Of a stretch of 64,000 bases of DNA, positions 33,661 to 45,384 are shown one piece after another. The stretch is from assembly GCA_946902985.2 (NCBI GenBank), contig OX336389.2:984372482-984436481 (forward strand), in the 5' to 3' direction. Position 1 is the stretch's first letter. Every line of letters starts with the position of its first letter. The position numbers and the translations under genes were made by a program. The notes beneath the pieces were generated by a model. It saw only the letters and a program-made list of their open reading frames with translations, did not search any database and was not told the DNA's origin. Source of the stretch: Meconema thalassinum. Its lineage: Eukaryota; Arthropoda; Insecta; Orthoptera; Tettigoniidae.

Positions 33661-36600
33661 TAGGTCTAATTAGAGGAATAGGGGTTCAGTCTTAAATATT
33701 AAGAAATGTAGGCTCTTCAAGTCGTCACGGAAATACTTATTGCAATTATGTTCTACACGATCAATGTGATCGTGAAATCCGAATTCTCGGAACCTGTAGC
33801 TGATAACCATTGAGGCCACTGCCATTGGAATTACATCGTTAACTGAAGGGTCAATAATTGCAGCACGACTTTTATTCATTCATTCGTTAATAACTGGCAT
33901 TTCTACAACATTCTGTCAGCAAACACAAAGCATGGTAATGGTTTGAGGTCACTGACATTCTCTGTCTCGGTTGCTGCAGTCTATCGGAAGGAGTACACTC
34001 AATGATATAACCTATAACTTACATATAATTTGGATTTATGGATCTCATGATAAATGAAAAGAAACATAGATGTCTAGTCGGAACAATACAACAAAGCAGT
34101 TGTCATCGACTTGCGCCAGTCTTCTTCTGCCCAGCACGACACCCATGTTCTCTTGTTTGGTCCTGCTAGTAATTATGACAATTTGACTTTGATGAATGGT
34201 AAAAGTGATGTGGAGCGATGGGGATTGACTTATTAGTAAGGAAAGGCCAAGGTCTGAGCAGGGTGGTAAGGCGCAGGAATGTTGACGTGGGAAATGTCAT
34301 TGAGATACCACCAAGGAGCTAAACCCATTAGACCTGCCCAATTGGAGCGCGTGCCAACCTGAGTGGCACAGAGCTCTTTGTTGAGTCAGTATTTGTCGGC
34401 ACATGCGAGAGCTTGCGTGTTTGATCTATAATAGCTATTAGCTCTCTGAGTGAAATAGACGTGGGAATATTGAGTGGAGGGGAATGTTTAGGGACAGAGT
34501 CATCAGAAGTTGGAACGCAGAAGAGCGGGTACCCTACTGTTGGCTTAAGTGACAAACCCCAAATTAGTTGATAATAGGACAATTCAAGCATTCATAGTTC
34601 TATAGACATGCATAATTATAAAGCATTGCGGAGACATATTCTATGTACCTTATTGTTAGGGCCTCAAAAGCAATCATTCATGACTTCCATACTGTAGAAA
34701 TATGACTATAATATGATCTTGAAACAGATCTTGCCCACACAGTGCGCTTTAGCTTCCACTTCAACTTAATACCGTTTACAGAAAAGTAAGATGCCGTGTG
34801 TACTGAAGTGTTTATTTCCAAATACACGCGTTTATTCTCGCATCTTAGCACCTGAACACTTAGTTTTAGGCATGATCTGAGAGTATACCTCTTGTAGACG
34901 GTACGTATCGTACTGTTGCTTCACCCATCCTCCGTTATATCTCACAAGATGTCAAATACATGGTGTTGGTCAGGTGGAAATACTCGTCCTACCTTTCCAT
35001 CCTCTATCCTTCATTTAACTTACAGGCTCTACCTTCCTTCGCGTCTGTTATAGGTCACGACAGGTTCTGTTCACAGAACACGATGTGTTGTGAAAATATT
35101 TTAAGATTTATTAGATCATCTTCAAGAATCAGAAACTCGTTTGCTAACTTAACTTTCTTAAAGGAAAGTCTTCAGAGGTTTCAGGCAACAATCCAGAGAT
35201 ATTTGATAACTTGGTAAGCAAATGCTTCAGAAATGTAAATATATATATATATATCACCAAGATAACTTAAGTATTATAGATTTCCAGATACATAACAAAA
35301 GCCTAAAAAATGTTAAGATATGCTATTACTGTATATGATCAATAAATATCCCCGTATTTCAATCAGAGCTGACAAATACGTGAATATTTTAAGTTTTGGA
35401 ATGGAAATGAGAAGAAATAAGAAATAGGCTATGACATACATGTATCATAAACTCTGAAGGATAGCCTTGTCCTCTAAATCGCTAATAGTGAAGTAAATTA
35501 CCCTAACTTGATGTTCCGTGGATAGCAAAGTACTTACTAACATTAGAGTCTATGGCACATCCATTGTTGAGGAAACGACCAGTGGATATAAATAAACAGC
35601 ATTAAACATAAAATAGCTACCAAGAGAATCGATCATCCCTGCTCCCGGCAGGCGACAAAGTTTAGTTAGCGTGTATATGGATACACTCCACGGTCCATGC
35701 GAATTGAATGAAATATATCTTGCAACTTCTTATATGTTTACTACAGCTGCATGTCGAGAGATGGATATGAATCTCCTTACTCTTGGGATGTGCGGCTTCT
35801 TAGCACTTTCGCCCCTTTGTATTACGTCAACAATTTGTAGCCTAGTTTTATTTTAGGGGTACCTTCTATTTCAATACGAATTTGGATGCCATTTGCTGAG
35901 TAGTTTTGACACCAACCCTTGACAAACAGATAGACTGAAATTAATGTGAGGTTTTTTTACCATTGTATAGCTCGTCCAGGTTAATTACAAAGTTTTGGAC
36001 AGAAAATATGCAGTGTTCAGATAGAAAGCTTAATTTATTTATTAAGCTAAATCCAGTGGTAATAGAAATAACTGTAATGAATGTCCTGAAACCAAAATTC
36101 AAAAGCATGTGCTAAAACATATTCCACTTCCTACCCATGAAATGAATGATATAAACGTCATATGTCACGTGTGATAGCTGAAGACTGGAATGGAGCCCGA
36201 ATCAACCGCATTCTGTGCAAACTCATTTATTGCTTCAACTACCGCGGATTCACCACGCCCACTGGATGCCATCGATGCATAGATGAAAGATCTGTCCTAG
36301 TCGTTATGTCATGCACACAAATGGGAAAATGTAAAACACCACCAGAAAGGCGACAACGCTGTGCCCTCTTCATCTGCAACTTTAAACGATCTTTGTATTG
36401 TGGTTGGTTCGCGGAAGCGTAGCTAACTTATACACCTGTCAAAAATGCAGGGGATTTGGATTTCAATTCCCCATTGCGGTCTCATTATCAAGTCTTATTC
36501 CACAGTTATGAAGGCTCCAAGGGGAGCTACTCCCTAAAGTAATCTCTATGTTTATTAATAGTATAAATATGTATCTCTTTCCTTTGCGATGATAACATGC

Positions 36601-36730
36601 ATTTATCGCTGAACTTTCTTCATAAAACTCACATGCAGCGAAGCTGAGCTGAGCACTGGTCCTCGGCCGGTCAGTCAGGCAACACATCACTTAATGTTCC
36701 AGCTGTCAAGGAATTGAGGAGATGATGGGG
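33661..36730. other. Long unassigned stretch
   Basis: About 3 kb without a recognised repeat or gene. Open frames at 34328-34591 (minus), 34960-35217 (plus) and 36162-36422 (plus) have no recognisable products. A short (AT)n tract lies at about 35240-35255. This is the largest interval in the window that I cannot assign. Confidence 0.5.
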
Positions 36731-37196
36731 TTACTAACAAGGGAACTATCAGGTAAGACTATCTTGAAACTTTGTGGACGCAATCGTTGTACTATAAGAG
36801 TACAACGTGCGGACAATCAGCCGCCAGATTGAACTGCAAGGCTCCGAAATCGTACCTGACATCCTGGTACGCAGGCATGGCTGCTGGCAGAGCTGGACAT
36901 CCCTGTGGCACTCGAAGTAGTAGCGAGGCGGGGCGTATATGCTGCCTGGAGCATACGGCTGCTTCCCACCAGCCTTGAGTGCTTGGGCCATCAGGGCTGT
37001 CCGTTCCAACATGTATGGTACTCGCTACTTCCCATTGATTTATCTGAGAGATTCGCCACATGATTTTGGAGCCTCGCAGTTCAATCTGGCGGCTGATTTT
37101 CCGCACGTTGTCATCTTATAGTACAACGATTGTGTCCACAATGTTTCAAGATAGGTTTCGACCTGTCTTATCTGATAGCCTACTTCCCTAGTAAGC
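36731..37196. mobile_element. Foldback DNA element with ~120-bp inverted ends
   Basis: The left arm has CTATCAGGTAAGAC, CAATCGTTGTACTATAAGA, CAATCAGCCGCCAGATTGAA and CTGCAAGGCTCCGAAATC. The right arm on the other strand repeats all of these with a few changes. Outermost TTACTA sequences also match. The interior of about 200 bp is GC-richer than the flanks. I see no transposase, and a TSD is not clear. Confidence 0.8.
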
Positions 37197-37782
37197 AGCA
37201 CTCGGAGAGGGAAATGAATTCTTAAGGCATATATTTAAATTTCCCTAGTATAAGTTACTAGAATCCTAAAAATTGTATTATTATTGTTGTTCGTGTCATT
37301 ATTCATTTAGTTACTTAAATTAACAGTTGGTAACACAACTCATTTCGGTTCACGACGTGAAAGAAACTAGGTAGTCTACTGTATTTATAATCACAATTTG
37401 CGGAGCCTATATTCTATACATTAATAAATTATACCACGAAAATTTCGCAGAAACATTATTCCCGGGGATGTCATCTTCCGTGTTTCCTTTTGTTAATAGG
37501 CTTCAAGCACTCTTTTTAATATCAATGTTACGTATTAAAATGAATAGATTATATTTGAAACCACGTAAGTCACGAAATGAAATCTGGTGGGACAACAGAA
37601 AAAGCTGATTTCTGAATAAACCAGCAAGAATTTGTAAAATATGTTGCCTCTGGAGATTAATACTTCTGGTAAGATATCATGGAAGTTTGATGTGAACTTT
37701 TATTACTTATTAAATTTGTATATAGATAAGTTTGAACCTATGTGACTTATGGGATTTTAAAACAAAATAAATAATCTAGATT
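37197..37782. other. No feature seen
   Basis: I recognise no gene or repeat family. Confidence 0.45.
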
Positions 37783-37850
37783 TAATATTTTTCAGTCGGT
37801 CAACACGATTGTACCCCATTGTAATTTTTTTCCCTAATCGACACGTGGTT
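37783..37850 (+). repeat. Family R terminal block
   Basis: TTTTTCAGTCGGTCAACACG and TTGTACCCCATTGTAAT match 6332-6392. The family C SINE at 37851 follows directly. Confidence 0.65.
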
Positions 37851-38455
37851 CACTCAGCCTCGTGGGGCAGAAATAAGAAAAGGTGGACTCGATTCTCACC
37901 TCAGCCGTCCTGGAAGTAGCTTTCCGTGGTTTCTCACTTCTATAAATAATTACCCCTGGCACTACAGCTCATGGAGGGCCTAAGCCTACCAAGCGACCGC
38001 TGCGCAGCCAATTGACCTGGGGATATTGGCGAGACGCGTGGTCAGCTCATCGGGTCCCCTCGGCTGTGAATCTTGGTTTTCGTGACCAGGGTGCTGCCGC
38101 ATTGTCAGACAGCTACTCAATTGTCCTCACGAGGCTGAGTACACCCATTTCCAGCCCTCACGTCAGTTTCTAAAATCCCTGACGGAGCCGGGATTCGAAC
38201 CTGGAACCTCCAAGTGAGAGGCAGGCGCGCTACCCCAACACAACGGAGCCAGCTTTCTCACTTCTACTCCATGCAAATGCCGGGATGGTTTCTAATTTAC
38301 GGCCACAGCCACCTACTCCTATTTCTCACCTGAATTTGAAATGCACCCACTACTATATACATCACATTAACTCAGGTTATCAGACAAATTCTACACACCC
38401 AAGTACACGGGGATAAATTACCATGATCAGCAAGGCCCCCTAATGAAATAAAACA
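37851..38455 (+). mobile_element. SINE family C, split by a nested SINE
   Basis: The left part holds the second tRNA-like unit (GGTGGACTCGATTCTCACC) and the start of the central motif (TTTCCGTGGTTTCTCACTTC). The right part resumes at CTTCTACTCCATGCAAATGC and runs to the tail. The interruption at 37943-38253 is a family D SINE with its own TSD. Confidence 0.85.
37943..38253 (-). mobile_element. SINE family D, nested inside family C
   Basis: This is the reverse complement of the family D structure at 19637-19945. On the minus strand it has B-box GGTTCGAATCCCGG, GAGGACAATTGAGTAGCT and a GTAGTGCCAGGGG end. A 13-bp TSD, TTTCTCACTTCTA, lies at 37930-37942 and 38254-38266 and comes from the host SINE, so family D inserted after family C. 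Confidence 0.93.
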
Positions 38456-39106
38456 ACACTTGCCCTCCATATTTATGATGTATTTTGTGATTATTCAGTT
38501 TATCGCTGTGAATTAAGTGTCAGCTAAAGGTATGTCTGGTCGGTTTGAAAAGTGCGATCCCTGCAGAGCTTAAAATCTTCATGTTCCATCAAACTTTATG
38601 GAGAGTATTTTGCGGTAAGGTGAGTTGTTGTGTATCATCACCATGCTGCTGTACTGCAGGCGCCAGCTCCACTCGTCTGTGTATTCTATGTCTTCTTGTC
38701 GGCAGTAACTAAGTGTATCACCCCGTAGGATCTAAGTAGACTCGCTCACGTTATCCTGGACTTGAACCAGCATGCTGTTGGAGGTAGGAACAACCCACTA
38801 ACTTACAACCATTGACACACATCCAGATTACAGAGCACTAATTGTAAGTTACGTGTTTGGCAGCCTATACTGTACCATACCTCTCGTTCAACTAATGAAC
38901 AGATCTTTAACCATATTACAATGAAGTATTTCTTCAAAGTGATAGGAGTGGGGGAAAATTTGATGCATGTGATAATTTCGATTGGCACACTCATGAGCGT
39001 GGGGCGGAAATTAATGACCTTAGAAAGCAATTAAAATCGATAGAGTGCCCTTAAATTCATGAAAGAACTTCCCAAGAAGAATTAAATCGACTTTAATATA
39101 GATTGT
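38456..39106. other. No feature seen
   Basis: An open frame at 38803-39030 (minus) has no recognisable product. Confidence 0.45.
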
Positions 39107-39490
39107 AGTTGTTGATGAATCGAGGGACTTTGCGAGATCGTGGTTATGTAGCCCCGTGTACTTGGGTGTATGTTAGCCTGTGTTACTAAGATGGTTGTAT
39201 TGGTGTGTGTAGTAATTCAGATGAGGATTTGGAAGGAGGCAGCCGTGGCCTTAATTTAGGAACCATCCCGGCATTCACCTGGAATAGAAGTGGGGAAACC
39301 ACGAAGAACGACTTCCAGGATCGCTTAGGTGAGAATCGAACCTGCCTCTTCTGAGTTTTGGCTCACGAGGCTGAGTCTACCCCATTCCAGCCCTCAGACC
39401 AGAATTAAATTTCTTGGCAGAGCCGGGAATCGAACCCGGGCCTCTGCGGTGACAGCCAAGAGTGCTAGCCACTACACCGCGAGGCGGACC
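39107..39490 (-). mobile_element. SINE family C, full-length dimeric copy
   Basis: Among the best-preserved copies. On the minus strand it has CCTCGCGGTGTAGTGGCTAG, B-box GGGTTCGATTCCCGGC, the ATTTAATTCTGGTCTGAGGG linker and second B-box GGTTCGATTCTCACC. The central motif follows, then CAAGTACACGGGGCTACATA and an ATCAACAAC end. Confidence 0.93.
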
Positions 39491-39728
39491 CTGATTTTAG
39501 GTTAAGGTAAGTGCAAAGATTCTGTTTAAAAATAATCCATTCCTGTTGTTTTCACTGCACAATTATTTGTGGAAAAAAATCTAATCAACACGAATGAACA
39601 CAAAACAGGGAAATGATGGCTTACTCTTGTTGAAAATTAATTTTATTCAGAATCATGTTTATTAAAGAAAGCTTTGCAGTCGGTCAACACAAATTGTGCC
39701 CAAGTACATTAGGCTGGAAACCAAGTAT

Positions 39729-40068
39729 ATATATATATATATATATTTTTAGCGTATGGCTTTTAGTGCCAGGAGTGTCCGAGGACATGTTCGGCTTGCC
39801 AGTTTTGTAGCTGCTTCGAGACGGACACCCAATGGGTCAGCTACAAGTACCGTTGGTGAGGAAGTTGGGATGGAAGGTCGAGGAGTTGGAAGGTAGCGGC
39901 TGTGGCCTATAGTTAGGGACCAACCGCGGCATTTGCCTGGAAGGAAGATGGGAAACCACAGAAGACCATCTTCAAGGTTGCCGGCGGGGGGATTCGAACC
40001 TCCTCGCCTCCCGGATGTGAGCGACTGCCAGCAGTCATGCCGTAACGACCACGGCTAACTCACCCGGT
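39729..40068 (-). mobile_element. SINE family G (tRNA-headed, central motif)
   Basis: On the minus strand the head is GTGAGTTAGCCGTGGTCGTT with B-box GGTTCGAATCCCC. The central motif is TTCTGTGGTTTCCCATCTTC, followed by CCAGGCAAATGCCGCGG and a long body. It ends in an AT run seen as (TA)n at 39727-39747. A 10-bp TSD, AACCAAGTAT, lies at 39719-39728 and 40069-40078. Confidence 0.9.
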
Positions 40069-40144
40069 AACCAAGTATTTACGTACCCTAACCTGAAAAA
40101 AGTGAGATATTATTACAAACTACTACGCTTTCATGTACAAAATG

Positions 40145-40285
40145 TGGTGGTTGCCAGGATGGTTCAGAAATTAAGGCCATGGCTGCCTCCTTCCAAATCC
40201 TCATCTGAATTACTACACTCACTAATATAGCCATCACAGTAACATAGGTCATCAGACCAAGTCCACACACATATCCAATTAAGTA
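40145..40285 (+). mobile_element. SINE family C 3' fragment
   Basis: Begins at CCAGGATGGTTCAG. It contains GGCCATGGCTGCCTCCTTCC, ATCACAGTAACATAGGTCAT and CACACACATATCCAA. The heads and central motif are missing. Confidence 0.7.
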
Positions 40286-40435
40286 CTCCATTTTGTACAT
40301 AAAACGTGTTAATTTGTAATAATATCTGTTTTTTCAGGTTAGGGCATGTAAATACTTGTTTCCCGCCTAATGTAATTGGGCACAATTTGTGTTGACCGAC
40401 TGGAAAGCTTTCCTTAATGGAATTAGGCAACACTG

Positions 40436-40854
40436 AAAACCGGCTTCTATCACCTCAACGAACCATATTTATTCAAGCGTGTGTAAAAGAAGCATTTCTG
40501 AGAGAAAATATTAAGATCTAATCATAAGAGTAATTCAATATAGCAGCACTAGTAATTAGATTGCGACCGACATTCTGCATTTAACTTTTTACTACTACTC
40601 TAGTGCCCAAAGTTAAAGCAACAATCTGAAACACTTTTCTCGTGTGAAATGTTATCAGGTATAGTCTGATACAAAATATACACAAAGTAAGCACTGTAAC
40701 CCTATTTGTTGATTTGTTGTTGATGAAAGAACAGTCACAAGCCACCAATGTCTGCTTTGCTGCATAATATATCCACTGTCACAAACGGCAGAACATAGGT
40801 TACTCCTCACAGGACAGTAATACACGCCCGACAAGGACGTAGCATGCTGTGAAT
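40436..40854. other. No feature seen
   Basis: I recognise no gene or repeat family. Confidence 0.45.
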
Positions 40855-41050
40855 AATGTCATCATTCTCATTTTTCGGTACTAATGTCCATTCTTCCTGT
40901 ACGTCAACGCTTCACTCCTGGAGAGTTCTTGGTGGAATCGGACTTGAAGATATTCGTCTCCCGAGAGCATCCCACACGTGCTATAATGGGTTTAAATCGG
41001 GAGAGCAAGCAGGACAATCCATGCGAACAATATCTTCAGTTTACAGCAGG
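40855..41050 (-). pseudogene. Tc1-like transposase fragment
   Basis: The minus-strand translation gives EDIVRMDCPACSPDLNPL, then a stop, then HVWDALGRRISS and PPRTLQE. This is the third-acidic-residue region (SPDLNPIEHVWD type) of Tc1-like transposases. A stop replaces the Ile/Glu position and the rest of the gene is not recognisable. The SINE-free flanks give no TIR. Confidence 0.75.
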
Positions 41051-41344
41051 CTGTTCCAGCCGAGCAGCTCGCCAGTGAGCAGCGGAGTACTCGCCGCCTT
41101 GCGTGCGTAAACCTGCAACATGAAATACAGCTCTGCTGTGGGGGCTGCCGACACTACGCGGTGGATACATCAAGACTGCCAGGAAGCGCATGGACTTGTG
41201 TTATGACCTTCGCCCAGTGACGTATTGGCTATCACCCCCAGTCTCTCTCCAACCGTGCTCCGAGCATCACTGCTGAGTATTCACGTATACGCATACTCAA
41301 CATTGTTCCCTTTCCACAAGGTTTGAGGGCAGAAACCGAGTTTC
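41051..41344. other. No feature seen
   Basis: Relatively GC-rich. I recognise no gene or repeat family. Confidence 0.4.
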
Positions 41345-41490
41345 AGTTTTAACTGCTAAGGCTTTTAGAGACGCCGTGGTGCAATAATTTGGCCCGAAGG
41401 GCTCCCTCACATTTGCGCTTCCTCAAATGCCAACTGACTGCGCCAGGATTCGATCCTGCAACCTTGGGTTCAGTTCTCTGAACATCGAAC
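41345..41490 (-). mobile_element. SINE family A, degraded
   Basis: It shares GGCTTTTAGAGACGCCGTGG, CCTCAAATGCCAACTGACTG and a B-box-like GGATTCGATCCTGC region with the copies at 1887-2129 and 3039-3265. The middle is shortened and the head is eroded. Confidence 0.75.
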
Positions 41491-41751
41491 CAGGACTTAT
41501 CCCTAAACAGAACATTGGTCTTCTGTTTGCTGTCCAGGTGACACATGAAGGCCTATGTAGTGCTTTATTTCTAAAAATAAATAAGGGGTAGTCTTAGTTG
41601 AATTCGATAAAACATCACGATCTTGCAATTTTCGGCAATTTGCAAAGTCCGGTCATTGTTTATGTTCGAAACATTAACTTTCATCTTTTTGATGCCTGGG
41701 TGGATGTTAAACAGTTTATTTTCTTCATCCGTCAAACTAACCACTAGAGCT

Positions 41752-41925
41752 GGTAATAATCGATTTTCAATTAATCGATTAATAATCGATTAATCGATTA
41801 ATTTAAAATTAATCGGAAACGATTAATAGATTAATCGAAGCTCCTTAAAACCGATTAATCGATTAACCGAATTATCGATTAATCGAATAATCGATTAACC
41901 GAAAAATCGATTAACTGATAGTAGA
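41752..41925. repeat. Cluster of ATCGATTAAT motifs
   Basis: About a dozen overlapping TAATCGATTA/ATCGATTAAT units in 170 bp. Many are self-complementary, so the block can form alternative hairpins. It follows GAGCTGGTAATAATCGATT, which looks like a transposon end, but no partner end was found. Confidence 0.85.
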
Positions 41926-42429
41926 CACGAAATAAGAAAATAAGTTTTGAAAACGGTTTAAATGAGAAGTCATCGCTTAAGTTGAGTTAGGCTTGTTTTC
42001 GGAATGATGTGTAGAAATCTATAAAAGTTAAATTTTGCGTAACGATACGTGTTCTTCCTTGTTTATGTTAACAATAACCAAATAACAGTCAGTGACAGTG
42101 GAAGGATAAACATCAATCAAATTGGGAAGGGTTTCAGGAAAAGAAAACGAGGAGTTTTCAGCAATGCTTTTGAATCTTGTTCAATTTTTGTTGGAAAGGC
42201 TGTTTACTATTTAGGACAGGAACATTTTTGTTTTATTCTAGTTTAGCCTAATTTCCACAAAGACCTGTAGGTTGTAACTCGTCAGGCGGTCAACTTGAAT
42301 TTGCGCAAAGACTGGGCGGAGTCCAATGTATAAACTATATGAATTATAAGTAAATAACACTCCTAGGAACATTACATGTGTTAGTTATGATCGCTATTAC
42401 AATCACTATCTCTATTACGTCGCCACACT
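41926..42429. other. No feature seen
   Basis: An open frame at 42049-42246 has no recognisable product. Confidence 0.45.
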
Positions 42430-42945
42430 CGAATACTCCGAGTGGGTAAGAGATTTCACGAGCCCTTCATCCAGGAAAGCCACCAACAGCAATGAGGTTC
42501 AGTCATGTTTTGGGGTGGAATCATGTTCGGTTGACGTGCGCCTCTAATTCCTATCCACGGTAACATGACTGGTCTGGTGTATACAGACAACATCGTTACA
42601 GGATTTGCTACCACAATGGGTGAGGGCTTTACACTAGTGGACTATAATGCTCGTGCCCATCGAGCAAGGGTGGTCAATCAGTTCCTTCAGATGCATGTCA
42701 TACAGAGAATGGAGTGGCCTACCTATTCTGCGGACATGAACTGTAATGAACATGCCTGGAAAGAGCCAAAGAGGGCAATTTCGCACCGTCCCAATCCTCC
42801 AACAAACAAAGAGCAACTGATTGAAGCTGCTTTCCAAGAGTGGGGGAATCTGCCCCAAACCACGTTGTATTCGTTGGTGCTCAGTATGCCTCGTCATCTG
42901 CAAGCATGGATTAGAGCTCGTGGAGGCCATACATGGTATTGATAT
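42430..42945 (+). pseudogene. Tc1-like transposase, C-terminal part
   Basis: A 125-codon frame at 42565-42942 has GFTLVDYNARAHRARVVNQF (second catalytic Asp region, usually MDDNARPHR). It continues with HVIQRMEWPTYSADMNCNEH in the third region (usually SPDLNPIEHAWD). The end is WIRARGGHTWY. Upstream, 42500-42560 encodes the MFWGGIMFG block in a shifted frame. Substitutions in the third region and missing N-terminal half make it non-functional. It differs from the mariner-like copy at 12354-13420. Confidence 0.85.
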
Positions 42946-43348
42946 GCCCCAACATGAAAAGGACGGTTGTGTGCTCAGTCCCACACTATCACTTTTGTTA
43001 TTCGTCGTGTGTTTCTGTCTCTTTTGCAAAGCAGATTGTGTGTGGTTTTTCTTAGTATGTACCCTATATTGTGTATAATATGATAACATACACATAGCAA
43101 AATAAACAAGTTACTGAATCACAATATGCGAGACCTTTTTTGAGCATTGTATAAGTTTAGTTTGTTTAATAAGGGGTTGTGAATTATTTATGAGTATTAT
43201 GATCGTGTATAAAATAAGAATAACACAATATAATAAATAAAATAAAATTAGAGCATGCACTTGAATTCTATTATGCATAAGTTTACATATCTCAGCGGAG
43301 CCTTGGTCGTACAGTTGTTACGCTTTAGCCTGCCTACTCCCGCCGGGG
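42946..43348. other. Probable 3' flank of the Tc1-like remnant
   Basis: Sequence downstream of the transposase, ending in GACCTTTTTTGAGCATTGTA near 43130-43150, which may be the element's terminal repeat. No left partner was found. Confidence 0.4.
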
Positions 43349-43481
43349 TCATTGTGATCATAACTAATACGTGTAATTTTTCAAGGAGTTCATTTACTTA
43401 TTACTCATATTTTATATACATTGCACCCCGCACAGTCAATGGACAAATTCATGTAGACCGACTGAAGAGTTGCAACTGACA
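43349..43481. repeat. Family R related repeat
   Basis: Aligns to 3446-3583 (GTGATCATAACTAA, TTCATTTACTTATTACTCAT, GAGTTGCAACTGACAG). Confidence 0.65.
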
Positions 43482-43855
43482 GTTTTTGTATAGACAACAC
43501 TGGAGCAATTGCTTCAACAGTTCACAAACAAGATGCATTATTCAAAAATAAATGTGACAATATATTTCAATAGACGGTCTGTTTTGGTGCAAAAATACTA
43601 GCAAGTACTCATTTTCTGGGACGAGGCAGCTCCGCTTTGCAGTCACAATGTTTCCAGCAGGGAATATCAAGTATTTTGTCGCTAGTTTAGCGGGCCTTTG
43701 ATATATTGTTTATTCATTTTCCACCTGTGAAAAAGGGTGAGTATGCAAGTCAGGCGGTGAATTCCCAAGATAGACGTCCAGCTCGTCTTTTGCAATGATT
43801 GCAATATTTACGCTACATCTACAAGATTTCCTATTTTTACCGCGATTTTTAGCCT

Positions 43856-44960
43856 ATTTTCAATTTTGAAAAAATAGGCTTATGAGATCACCTTTTGTCC
43901 GTGTGTGTGTGCGTGTGTGTGTGTGTGTGTGTATGTGTGTGTGTGAGGTGTGTGTGTGTGTGTCCCTAATAAATTCTAAACGGCTGGAGCGATTTCAATG
44001 AAACTCGGTAAGTTCATAGCACTATTCCGGACGACCCCGACCGTGCCCTTCTAATTTTGTTACGTCTCACCAATCCAACATGGCGGCTGTGCGAAATATT
44101 TCACCAGCATTCAATATCTCCGAAACTATTCCCGATATCACCCTGAAATATTCTACGGTGATAAAGGGAATCACTAGAAGTTCACCTATGTGACTTTCAA
44201 AAACCGGTTAACTACAAAACGAACATGGCGGCCAAGCGAATTCGAAAATTTTAAATATACCTTTCTCGCGATTTAATGATCCAAACGCAATGAAATCTGG
44301 TACAGGATATGTTAATACACATTGTAATGCACTGGTATGTATTTCAGTTCAATTGTTTACATAACCTCAAGATGGCGGCTGTGCGAATTTTAAAATTAAG
44401 TTTTTATTTCTTGTGTCGTAATCATGCGATCGAAGTGAAAGTTTGAATAATGAACCTACGCAATAATTTTCCTTTAATGGTACATGACCCTATGGCCTAT
44501 ACATTTAACAATCCAACATGGCGACCATCCGAAGTATTTAGACGGCCCTGAATATCTACGAATCTAAAATAGCAATCAAACTGATTTTTTTATGTTCATA
44601 GGGGCTATGAACTTAAGTCCACCTATAGGACTTTAAATAACCTGGTGATCACAAATCCAACATGGCGGTGACGCGAAGTATAAATATTCACATGAAAGTT
44701 TCTCGCAATTTAACCATTCGAGTGCAGTGAATCTTGGTACAGTAAAACCTTATACGAATGTTAATCTACTGGCATCTAATTTATTTCAATTGTTTCCATA
44801 ACCACGACATGGCAGCTGTGCGAAATTCTAAAACCTCTTTCTTTCTTCTTGTGTCCTAATCATGCGATTGAAGTTTGAATGCTACACGTACACAATAATC
44901 TTCATGTTACAGTACATAACTCTATGACCTACATATATAACAGCGCGTTAATGCCAGCTG
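43856..44960 (+). repeat. ATGGCGGC repeat with (GT)n end
   Basis: It starts near AAAAAATAGGCTTATGAGAT. A (GT)n tract follows at about 43903-43963, then six AANATGGCGGC-like sites starting near 44077, 44222, 44369, 44515, 44659 and 44806. Spacings are 144-147 bp. Sequence around the sites is weakly repeated, so this is an eroded tandem array with a conserved 11-bp core. Its reverse copy is at 24430-25190. Confidence 0.85.
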
Positions 44961-45384
44961 ATCAATGAACTTTCAAGTCGGAAGTTACATTTGCCGGACT
45001 AGATACCAATGTATCAATATTTTTTCTTAAACAGTTTTCAAGTATTGAAGGGGTACACGTACCCCCACGTTCCTCCTAAAAAAAAGCACTTGCGCCTATG
45101 TATGTATGTATGTATGTATGTATTCTCTAGTGTCAGACAGATAGGTTCCACTAGTTACAATATAATAATTAACAATAAAATTTATAAGTAAAAACAAAGC
45201 AAAAACAGCAATCATGAACACAAATATAAATACACCATTATATATCAACAACCACAACAATACAGACACGCACTCAAACATTCCATCTCTAGCATTCATT
45301 CATACAATCCCTTTGTACAAGAAACATTAAAATAATTATTACATAAAAATCAAAACTACAGTATCTACAGAAAAACGGAAAAAG
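44961..45384. other. Unassigned, with (TATG)n at 45097-45123
   Basis: A short TATG/TGTA microsatellite within sequence of no recognised function. Confidence 0.5.

Larger units (their letters stand above)
39660..40435. mobile_element. Family R element with ~110-bp inverted ends, carrying two SINEs
   Basis: The left arm (39666-39728 resuming at 40069-40125) has AAAGCTTTGCAGTCGGTCAA, TTGTGCCCAAGTACATTAGG, CCAAGTATTTACG and ACCTGAAAAAA. The right arm at about 40310-40430 is its inverse. Family G SINE (39729-40068) splits the left arm. A family C fragment lies at 40145-40285. This copy suggests the CAGTCGGTCAACAC blocks elsewhere are ends of such an element. Confidence 0.7.

Noticed and set aside
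34328..34591. 87-codon minus-strand open frame in the long unassigned interval
   Set aside because: I recognise no motif and have no splice evidence.
36792..37106. 104-codon open frame
   Set aside because: It spans the inverted arms of a foldback element and mirrors itself on both strands, so it is unlikely to be coding.
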